A stretch of DNA of 5,756 nt from an uncultured Actinomycetes bacterium (GTDB lineage Bacteria; Actinomycetota; Acidimicrobiia; Acidimicrobiales; Microtrichaceae): the NCBI GenBank assembly GCA_903953195.1, contig CAJBIS010000411.1, positions 1 through 5,756 on the forward strand. Reading direction: 5' to 3'. Positions within the stretch are counted from its first letter, which is position 1. Every line of letters starts with the position of its first letter. Both the position numbers and the translations under genes were made by a program. This document shows positions 1 through 4,784 of the stretch, piece by piece. A model generated the notes under the pieces. That model searched no databases. It was not told the DNA's origin and saw only the letters and a program-made list of their open reading frames with translations.

Positions 1-1
1 G

Positions 2-259
2 CTCGCGTCACAGCAGTCGGCTGACATCGCGGCACAGATCCGCGATGGCGCCACCTCGGAGAGCGTGGCCTCCGACTACGCCGTCCCGGTTCAGGAGGTC
101 GATCAGATCTCGGATGCCCAGCGCATCGCCATGGTCGACGGCCTGCACGCGCAGGGAGCAGCCGGCGCCGCGTTCATCTCGGTGGGCGCCGTGATCTTCC
201 TGGTCGGTCGCCGCCGGCAGGATCGAACTCGACGGGCTGAGGTGCCGGCACCGGTGTGA
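2..259 (+). CDS. C-terminal end of a membrane transporter, probably MFS (DHA2/EmrB-QacA type); 5' truncated
   Basis: Only the last 85 residues are present; the reading frame is open from the first bases of the window, so the gene starts upstream. The visible part has a polar stretch of about 50 residues (A-D-I-A-A-Q-I-R near the start, then S-D-A-Q-R-I-A-M-V-D-G-L-H), one hydrophobic segment (G-A-A-F-I-S-V-G-A-V-I-F-L-V-G), and a basic tail beginning R-R-R. A long outer loop with an 'F/M-x-D-G-L-H' run-in to the last helix, followed by a positively charged cytoplasmic tail, is what 14-helix MFS exporters (DHA2 family) show at their end. By family knowledge these are proton-coupled drug or metabolite exporters in the inner membrane. 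The substrate cannot be read from this fragment. Another polytopic membrane protein with a similar end cannot be excluded. The 76-base gap to the lipoprotein gene contains a hairpin that overlaps this gene's stop codon. Confidence 0.6.
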   Translation, partial: LASQQSADIAAQIRDGATSESVASDYAVPVQEVDQISDAQRIAMVDGLHAQGAAGAAFISVGAVIFLVGRRRQDRTRRAEVPAPV

Positions 260-265
260 CCGGTG
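249..265 (+). terminator. Hairpin across the transporter stop codon, possible terminator
   Basis: A perfect 7-base inverted repeat (CACCGGT at 249-255, ACCGGTG at 259-265) with a 3-base loop spans the TGA stop at 257-259. No T-run follows, so it is not a classical intrinsic terminator. Actinobacterial terminators often lack a T-run, which leaves the role open. It could separate the transporter from the lipoprotein-apbE unit or only protect the mRNA end. Confidence 0.35.
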
Positions 266-325
266 GAGTCCTCGGGTCCGGCGTGGTTGCGAACTCGCGT
301 CGATAGCGTGACAGCGGACCACCTC

Positions 326-332
326 GGGAGGA
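326..332 (+). promoter_or_regulatory. Ribosome binding site of the lipoprotein gene
   Basis: GGGAGGA lies four bases (counted from GGAGG) upstream of the ATG at 336. It fixes the lipoprotein start, and the resulting N-terminus is a good lipoprotein signal peptide. Confidence 0.75.
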
Positions 333-335
333 ACC

Positions 336-908
336 ATGACCAAGCCCACCCCGCTCGCCATCGCCGCCGCCGGACTCGGCGCCGCAAGCCTGCTCGCCGG
401 ATGCTCGTCGAGCTCCGACACCACGACGACCACCGCCGCACCTGCGACGACCACGGCACCGGCCACCACGGCCCCGGCCACGACGGCGAAGACCGCCACG
501 ACCGCCGCTGGTGCCGCGGCAACGCTCCCCGCCGCCCCCAGCGGTTCGACCGAGCTCCAGAACACCACCGCCAACGGCGTCGTCTACCAGCGGTGGTCGA
601 ACGCCAGCGGTGCCACGCCGCAGCAGATCGTGACCGACTACCAGACGGCGCTCGAGGCCGAGGGCTACACCGTGACGAACACCGGCGGCGGTGGCGGCGG
701 CTGGGGCAAGTGGGGCGGTGCCGGGGCCGGGCTGACCGGCAACAAGGGCACCACCTACGTCGACGTGCAGGCCGGCGGTCAGACCGGGCAGCCCGTGTTC
801 TTCGAGGTGTGCCAGGGCGCGAACCAGCGTGCGGTCGACGACTGCGAGAACCTGAGCGAGGGCCCGCAGCAGAACCAGAACAACGACAGCAACTCGAACG
901 CCAGTTGA
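336..908 (+). CDS. Secreted lipoprotein with Thr/Ala/Pro linker and small alpha/beta domain, unknown function
   Basis: 190 residues. Residues 1-23 form a type II signal peptide: one Lys, an Ala/Leu-rich core and lipobox L-A-G-C with the lipidated Cys at 23. There is no twin Arg, so export is probably by Sec. Residues 24-68 are a Ser/Thr/Ala/Pro linker with APATT repeats, as in actinobacterial surface lipoproteins. Residues 72-165 look like one compact domain: strand (V-V-Y-Q-R-W), helix (T94 to E109), strand (Y-T-V-T), a Gly/Trp-rich loop (117-132), then strands T-Y-V-D-V and V-F-F-E-V. C159 and C170 could form a disulfide. The tail from 177 is Gln/Asn/Ser-rich. Residues 91-95 read S-G-A-T-P, resembling an ApbE flavinylation site, although they also suit a helix start. 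I do not recognise the domain as a named family. The stop overlaps the likely start of apbE, so the two are probably cotranslated. The gene call is firm; the function is unknown. Confidence 0.9.
   Translation: MTKPTPLAIAAAGLGAASLLAGCSSSSDTTTTTAAPATTTAPATTAPATTAKTATTAAGAAATLPAAPSGSTELQNTTANGVVYQRWSNASGATPQQIVTDYQTALEAEGYTVTNTGGGGGGWGKWGGAGAGLTGNKGTTYVDVQAGGQTGQPVFFEVCQGANQRAVDDCENLSEGPQQNQNNDSNSNAS
438..485 (+). repeat. Short in-frame repeat coding for APATT units
   Basis: Three near-identical units encode A-P-A-T-T (residues 35-39, 41-45, 46-50), two of them directly adjacent with a 15-base period and differing at only a few positions. This is the low-complexity linker that holds the lipoprotein domain away from the membrane. 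Such repeats can change in copy number by slippage. Confidence 0.6.
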
Positions 909-1861
909 TCGAGCCGGTGGCCCGGGCCGAGCGCCGGTTCCGGGCCATGGGAACCGACTGCCACGTCGTCGTTCGATCGAGTGACGACGTGGCCGAGGCC
1001 GAGATGCTCCTCGATCTGGCCGAGACCCACGTCCGGGAACTCGAGTCGCTGTGGTCACGGTTCCGCGACGACAGCGAGGTCAGTCGACTCAACCGCGGTG
1101 AGACGGTGCCGCTGAGTGCACCGACGGTCGCACTGCTGCGCCGCGCCGACGACGCGCGAACGGCGACGCTGGGCTGGTTCGATCCGTTCCTCGCGCACAC
1201 GCTCGCCGAGCTCGGCTACGACCGCACCTTCGACGAACTCCGCGGCTCCGGCGACTCGGTGCCCGCGACGACGGACGTCATCGATCCGCCAACCACACGT
1301 CGGCCACCGATCGGGGAGCCGCTCCGCACCCGCTCACCGCTCCGATTCGACGCCGACCGCACCACGGCCCGTCTGGACGACGGTGCGGCGTTCGATCCCG
1401 GCGGCATCGGCAAGGGCCTGGCCGCCGACCTGGTGTCGGCCGAACTGGTGGACCGCGGTGTCGCGGGAACGCTCGTGAATCTCGGTGGCGATCTGCGCGT
1501 CCGCGGGGACAGCGGTGCCGATGCGTGGGTGATCCACGTCGGCAATCCGTTCGACGAGACGCTGCCGCCGATCGTCGAACTCGGGATCAGCGACTGCGGG
1601 CTGGCCACCAGCTCGCCGTTCCGCCGCCGGTGGCACTCACCGACCGGCGGTGCGGCACATCACATCCTCGACCCGCGCAACGGCGCGCCCGCGAAGATCG
1701 AGGTGGCGTCGATCACCGTCACCGCGCCGGACGCCGCCACCGCCGAGCTGCTCACGACGGCGGTGATGCTGAGCGGACCGATTCACGGCAAGGCCCTGTT
1801 GAGTCGCCACGACGCGCGGGCCTTCGTCGTCCGACTCGACGGCACGTCCGGCGAACTCTGA
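905..1861 (+). CDS. apbE: FAD:protein FMN transferase (ApbE family)
   Basis: The enzyme splits FAD and attaches FMN through a phosphoester to Thr or Ser of target flavoproteins, using Mg2+. With a TTG start at 905 it has 318 residues, a normal length. Family motifs run in order: A-M-G-T (14-17), S-R-F-R-D-D-S-E-V-S-R-L-N (51-63), G-W-F-D-P (90-94) and G-Y-D-R (104-107), D-P-G-G-I-G-K-G (164-171), N-L-G-G-D (192-196), L-A-T-S-S (233-237), H-I-L-D-P (253-257), and A-E-x-x-x-T (280-285) in the metal-binding region. The last usually reads A-D-x-x-x-T, so Asp is replaced by Glu. There is no signal peptide or lipobox, so the protein should be cytoplasmic. The start is uncertain: TTG 905 overlaps the lipoprotein stop as TTGA, while GTG 917 is four codons in and also plausible. 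ATG 947 is too late because it is the Met of the conserved M-G-T. No good ribosome binding site precedes either candidate, which favours coupling to the lipoprotein gene. Its target is unknown; no FMN-binding-domain or Nqr/Rnf gene is in view. Confidence 0.95.
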   Translation: MIEPVARAERRFRAMGTDCHVVVRSSDDVAEAEMLLDLAETHVRELESLWSRFRDDSEVSRLNRGETVPLSAPTVALLRRADDARTATLGWFDPFLAHTLAELGYDRTFDELRGSGDSVPATTDVIDPPTTRRPPIGEPLRTRSPLRFDADRTTARLDDGAAFDPGGIGKGLAADLVSAELVDRGVAGTLVNLGGDLRVRGDSGADAWVIHVGNPFDETLPPIVELGISDCGLATSSPFRRRWHSPTGGAAHHILDPRNGAPAKIEVASITVTAPDAATAELLTTAVMLSGPIHGKALLSRHDARAFVVRLDGTSGEL

Positions 1862-1874
1862 GCGGCGCACACGG

Positions 1875-1905
1875 CCGCCGACATGTGGTGCCGTTGGGAC
1901 GGCGG
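1875..1905. terminator. Weak hairpins in the convergent gap after apbE and the amidohydrolase
   Basis: The 47-base gap between the convergent stops holds two mutually exclusive hairpins: GCCGT/ACGGC (1890-1894 with 1899-1903, loop of four) and CCGCCG/CGGCGG (1875-1880 with 1900-1905, loop of 19). Neither is followed by a T-run on either strand. The position between converging genes suits a bidirectional terminator, but the evidence is positional and the stems are short for such GC-rich DNA. Confidence 0.2.
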
Positions 1906-1908
1906 ACC

Positions 1909-3135
1909 TCAGGCGGCGCCGACGGCGCGACGCAGCGCGTCGTTCGCGTCAGCAGGCAACTCGTCGAGCGGCGTCGCCACCTGCTCGACCGTCGGCCCCA
2001 CCCGCTCCGCGATCGGCGCCAGCGCATCCAGGTCGAAGCCGTAGAGCGCGGCAGCGTTGCCGGCGACCAGCTCGTGGATCTCGGCGGGTGGCAGGTCGCC
2101 GAAGAGGGCTCGCAACCCCTCGACGGTGAACGGGTGCGTGCCCTCGTCGTGCGGGTAGTCACTGCCCCACATGAACCGATCGGGGCCGAGCACGTCACGG
2201 GCGCGCAGGTCGCCCGGTGTCGGCTGGCTGACACCCATCCACACGTTCTGTCGCACGTACTCGGTGGCCGATTTCGGCAGCACGGCCTCCTCGGCGAAAC
2301 GCAGTTCGCCGGTCGCGCCCGTGGCCCGGATGGTCTCGAGCACGCCGTCGAGGCGCTCGACGAGCGGGACGATCCACTCGGCGCCGGACTCGGTGATGAC
2401 GAACTTCAGGTCGGGATGTCGTTCGAACGCGCCCGACAGCATCATGTGCACGAGTGGCCGCTGCGCGTAGAAGGGCACCTCGACGAGATAGAGCAGCAGC
2501 GAGAAGGCGAACGCGCCGTAGTCCGGCAACCCCGTGCCGCCGTGCACGTTGACGGGCAGACCGAGCGCCTCGAGCTCGGCCCACAGCGGCTCGTAGTCCG
2601 GGTGGTACAGCGGTTTCACCCAGGTGCAGTCCGGCGGCACGTTCGGGAGCAGCACCCCACCGCGCAGGCCCTGTTCGGCGATCCAGCGGGCATCGGCGAT
2701 CGCGTCGTCGACGTCGTTCAGGAAGATCTGACCGATCCCGGCGCGCTGGTCGGGAAACCGCGAGCACCAGTCGACCAGCCAGCGGTTGTGCGCGTGCACC
2801 CCGGCACGGCGCAGTTCGTACTCCTCGGGTCGCGGCGGGCCGGCGAACAGGACGAAGCTCGGGAAGAACGGCGGGATGGTGTTGGGGAACACGACCTCGC
2901 CCACCACACCGTCGGCCTCCTGCTGGCTGATGCGCAGCTCGTCGTCCCAGTTGCGGAGCTTGCGCTGGTCGCCCAGATCCCGGAACGGGTTGCGGTACTC
3001 GCCGCGCCATGCGTCGAACTGGTCGCGGTACGCCGGATCCAGGTACTCGCGGTACTGGTCGTGGCTCCCACCGGCGTGACAGTCCGCCGAGATCAGCGTG
3101 TAGTGGTCACCGGGTGCGGACGGAACGTGAGCCAT
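1909..3135 (-). CDS. Amidohydrolase family protein (Amidohydro_2, COG2159; metal-dependent TIM-barrel hydrolase or decarboxylase)
   Basis: 408 residues, a usual length for the actinobacterial members. The family folds as a TIM barrel with a mononuclear metal site and includes hydrolases and non-oxidative decarboxylases such as ACMSD. Motifs visible in order: I-S-A-D-C-H (15-20), giving the D-x-H form of the first metal motif; V-N-V-H-G-G (195-200) with metal-ligand candidate H198; H-M-M-L-S-G-A-F-E-R-H-P (230-241) followed by the strand F-V-I-T-E-S-G (245-251); and W-G-S-D-Y-P-H (323-329) with D326 as the probable catalytic or metal Asp near the C-terminal end of the barrel. No signal peptide or membrane segment is seen, so it should be cytoplasmic. 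The substrate cannot be told; many relatives sit in catabolic loci for aromatic or steroid-like compounds, and no such genes are nearby. It lies 73 bases downstream of the FkbM gene on the same strand and has a strong ribosome binding site of its own, so it may be the third gene of that operon or a separate unit. Confidence 0.92.
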   Translation of the reverse strand: MAHVPSAPGDHYTLISADCHAGGSHDQYREYLDPAYRDQFDAWRGEYRNPFRDLGDQRKLRNWDDELRISQQEADGVVGEVVFPNTIPPFFPSFVLFAGPPRPEEYELRRAGVHAHNRWLVDWCSRFPDQRAGIGQIFLNDVDDAIADARWIAEQGLRGGVLLPNVPPDCTWVKPLYHPDYEPLWAELEALGLPVNVHGGTGLPDYGAFAFSLLLYLVEVPFYAQRPLVHMMLSGAFERHPDLKFVITESGAEWIVPLVERLDGVLETIRATGATGELRFAEEAVLPKSATEYVRQNVWMGVSQPTPGDLRARDVLGPDRFMWGSDYPHDEGTHPFTVEGLRALFGDLPPAEIHELVAGNAAALYGFDLDALAPIAERVGPTVEQVATPLDELPADANDALRRAVGAA

Positions 3136-3141
3136 GGCGCG

Positions 3142-3147
3142 TCTCCT
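3142..3147 (-). promoter_or_regulatory. Ribosome binding site of the amidohydrolase gene
   Basis: On the minus strand AGGAGA ends six bases before the ATG at 3135-3133. It is among the best Shine-Dalgarno matches in the window and settles the start. Confidence 0.75.
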
Positions 3148-3208
3148 GAGCTGGCCGAGAGGCCGAGCGTACCGCTGACGCTCCCGGCGTTCCCACCGTC
3201 GGCGGCGA

Positions 3209-3907
3209 TCAGACGGACGTCGACACGAAGGTCACGTTGAGCTGGTCGACCACCGCCGCGTGGTACCCGGCTCGGAGCACCGCTCGACTCGTTCGCCACA
3301 CGAGCGACGGAGGAACCGGCTGATCGAACTCCACGCACAGCACCGACGGCCGCAGCCCGGCGGCGAACATCGCCGGAAGCACCTGGTGCTCCGCCCCTTC
3401 GATGTCGAGCTTCACCAGCTCGGGCTCACCGCAGCCGGCTCGCTCGAGCAGGTCGGCGGGACCCAGGCACTCGGCCTCGAAGAACGAGTCGGTGCCGCGC
3501 AGGTTCACCATCGAGTGCGACACGTGCTCAGGGTTGCGCGGGGTGTAGAAGCGCTGCGTGCCGGTCGTCGCCGCCAACCCGACCGGGAGGAACGTGAACC
3601 GGCCGGCAGGTTGATGCGCCGCGACGTGCTCGATGGCACGGGGCGTCGGGTCGACCGTGACGACCGTGCACCCGTGATCCTCAGCGAGCGCCGCGTCGAA
3701 CGTGATGTCCTCACCGGCACCCACGCAGAGGCACACGGGAGCGCGCTCGAGCACCGTCAGTGGCGTCCACCAACCCCCGTAGGAGCTACCGAGCCGAACC
3801 ATCGGAACAGGATGGAGTCGCCCGACCGACACGCGGACGGCGACACGACCAACGGTGTGCTCCCACTTGAGCACCACACGACGCCACAGCGCTCGGATCC
3901 GGTTCAC
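3209..3907 (-). CDS. FkbM-family SAM-dependent methyltransferase (Methyltransf_21)
   Basis: 232 residues from the chosen GTG start. FkbM-type enzymes transfer a methyl group from S-adenosylmethionine, typically to hydroxyls of sugars in surface glycans or of polyketides. Visible motifs: Y-G-G-W-W (43-47); the SAM-binding strand and loop V-G-A-G-E-D-I-T-F-D (62-71); D-P-T-P-R (86-90), with D86 ending the second strand; and the family signature K-L-D-I-E-G-A-E (166-173). The G-E-D-x-x-F-D plus D-P-T-P-R pair marks the shorter bacterial FkbM subgroup common in polysaccharide loci. It is probably soluble. The start at 3907 is preferred because GAGG sits five bases upstream (3913-3916) and it leaves a 13-base gap after the upstream methyltransferase; a GTG at 3937 would add ten residues and overlap that gene by 17 bases with a poor ribosome binding site. 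The close spacing implies an operon with the upstream methyltransferase. The acceptor substrate is unknown. Confidence 0.92.
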   Translation of the reverse strand: MNRIRALWRRVVLKWEHTVGRVAVRVSVGRLHPVPMVRLGSSYGGWWTPLTVLERAPVCLCVGAGEDITFDAALAEDHGCTVVTVDPTPRAIEHVAAHQPAGRFTFLPVGLAATTGTQRFYTPRNPEHVSHSMVNLRGTDSFFEAECLGPADLLERAGCGEPELVKLDIEGAEHQVLPAMFAAGLRPSVLCVEFDQPVPPSLVWRTSRAVLRAGYHAAVVDQLNVTFVSTSV

Positions 3908-3912
3908 GTTCG

Positions 3913-3916
3913 CCTC
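3913..3916 (-). promoter_or_regulatory. Ribosome binding site choosing the FkbM start
   Basis: On the minus strand GAGG lies five bases before the GTG at 3907-3905, between the stop of the preceding methyltransferase and this start. The alternative GTG at 3937 has only GGGA immediately next to it, which is too close. Confidence 0.5.
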
Positions 3917-3920
3917 GGGC

Positions 3921-4652
3921 TCAGCACTGGTGCCCACTCCCGGACTGATCGGACTCGACGTCGACGACGAAGATCACGCACTGGTTCAACCAGGCGGGGA
4001 GGAACCGGAACGGCGACCGTCGCACCTCGACGACGGTGCCCAGCTGCCGGAGCTCGGCACGAAGCCGTCGGACGTCGAACCCCTTGTGCGCGCCGATCCA
4101 CGTCCGCGTGTCGCGCTCGTCGAAACGGTTCGACGTGTCCGCGACCCGGCCGAGGAGCCCGGCCCGCAACAGTTCCGTGGTGCCGTACTCCCGAGGTCGT
4201 CGCTTGATGAACTGCCGGCCCAGCGCCTTGGCCACCAGCACCGGTCCGTACTCGACCGGCACCTCGACGATGCAGCGCACGCGGGCCGCACCGTTGGCGC
4301 GCACCACGTCGTAGAACCGTCGTCGTTCGGGAAGTGGCAGGTGTTCGAGCACCTCGAGTGCTGTGACGACATCGAACGGTCCATCGGGAACCTGGTCGAC
4401 GACGTCGACGTCGAGACCGTCCAGTTGTTCGACGCAGGCCTCGCGCATGTGCTCCACCGGTTCGTACGCCACCGTGCGACCGGTCGGCTGGACCATGGCG
4501 ATGAGCTTGCCGTCGCCGGCGCCGTAGTCCAGCCACGACGACGCCCGACGCAGCTGCAGGAGTTCCCGGATGTTGTCGAACCGACGGAGGTGGATCGTGC
4601 GGACGAGCCAGTTGCGGCTCCCGTACGTGATCCCTGCGTACGCTCCAGCCAT
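3921..4652 (-). CDS. Class I SAM-dependent methyltransferase (Methyltransf_11/23 type)
   Basis: 243 residues from the ATG at 4652. The enzyme should transfer methyl from S-adenosylmethionine to a small molecule or glycan intermediate; the acceptor cannot be read. Motif I is W-L-D-Y-G-A-G-D-G-K (40-49). The end of the second strand is V-A-Y-E-P (61-65), with E64 expected to bind the ribose. Motif IV is F-D-V-V-T-A-L-E-V-L-E-H-L (93-105), and E130-V-P starts the next core strand. The C-terminal part (I-G-A-H-K-G-F-D, 186-193, and L-P-A-W-L-N-Q, 218-224) resembles a subgroup often found among surface-polysaccharide genes. The frame stays open far upstream, but residues before the ATG are Gly/Arg-rich and unlike a protein start. 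The ribosome binding site is weak (GGCGGA just before the ATG). A GTG at 4694 is a possible but poorer start. It is the first gene of the minus-strand group and diverges from the glycosyltransferase, so both probably use the intergenic control region. Confidence 0.9.
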   Translation of the reverse strand: MAGAYAGITYGSRNWLVRTIHLRRFDNIRELLQLRRASSWLDYGAGDGKLIAMVQPTGRTVAYEPVEHMREACVEQLDGLDVDVVDQVPDGPFDVVTALEVLEHLPLPERRRFYDVVRANGAARVRCIVEVPVEYGPVLVAKALGRQFIKRRPREYGTTELLRAGLLGRVADTSNRFDERDTRTWIGAHKGFDVRRLRAELRQLGTVVEVRRSPFRFLPAWLNQCVIFVVDVESDQSGSGHQC

Positions 4653-4784
4653 TCCGCCACGGTAGCCCGCACCCTGTCCCCGTGATCCCGGCACCCGGAC
4701 GCCCGGAGGTCCACTGCTAGTTTCGTGCCGTTCGAACGAGCGTCGGGGCCTCGGCGTGCGACGCTGACTGCGAGACCTGATCCG
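4653..4784. promoter_or_regulatory. Divergent control region between methyltransferase and glycosyltransferase genes
   Basis: These 132 bases separate two divergent starts, so promoters for both directions are expected here or within the gene ends. The most AT-rich spot is around 4717-4726 (CTAGTTTCGT), with a TAGTTT that could act as a -10 element for the rightward gene, but no convincing -35 partner is seen. The presence of promoters is inferred from layout; their exact location is not supported by motifs. Confidence 0.4.
4739..4765 (+). other. Inverted repeat in the leader of the glycosyltransferase gene
   Basis: A perfect 7-base inverted repeat, AGCGTCG (4739-4745) and CGACGCT (4759-4765), with a 13-base spacer, ends 19 bases before the GTG start at 4785. 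It could be a leader hairpin or an operator. Repeats of this length arise by chance in GC-rich DNA, so support is weak. Confidence 0.25.

Noticed and set aside
287..307. Possible sigma70-like promoter (TTGCGA and GATAGC) before the lipoprotein gene
   Set aside because: The two boxes are only nine bases apart, far from the usual 16-18, and the -10 match is poor.
263..904. Upstream extension of the apbE frame through the lipoprotein gene
   Set aside because: The frame is open but the translation is Arg/His-rich with no family similarity. The lipoprotein in the other frame has a signal peptide, lipobox and good ribosome binding site.
103..1200. Long minus-strand open frames across the lipoprotein and apbE start
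   Set aside because: They translate to Arg/Ser-rich or Arg/Gly-rich low-complexity sequence opposite well-supported genes; such frames are typical antisense shadows in GC-rich DNA.
3151..3183. Overlapping small hairpins in the gap between the FkbM and amidohydrolase genes
   Set aside because: Stems of four to five bases, mutually exclusive and without a T-run; not enough to call a terminator.
1525..3240. 571-codon plus-strand open frame opposite the amidohydrolase
   Set aside because: It has no recognisable motif, while the minus-strand frame has a complete set of amidohydrolase motifs and a strong ribosome binding site.
3260..4207. Plus-strand open frames opposite the two methyltransferases
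   Set aside because: Composition is Arg/Thr/Pro-rich without motifs; the minus-strand frames carry the clear SAM-binding and FkbM signatures.
4729..4738. 10-base palindrome CGTTCGAACG in the divergent region
   Set aside because: Palindromes of this length are expected several times by chance in a window of this size, and no second copy or promoter context supports an operator.
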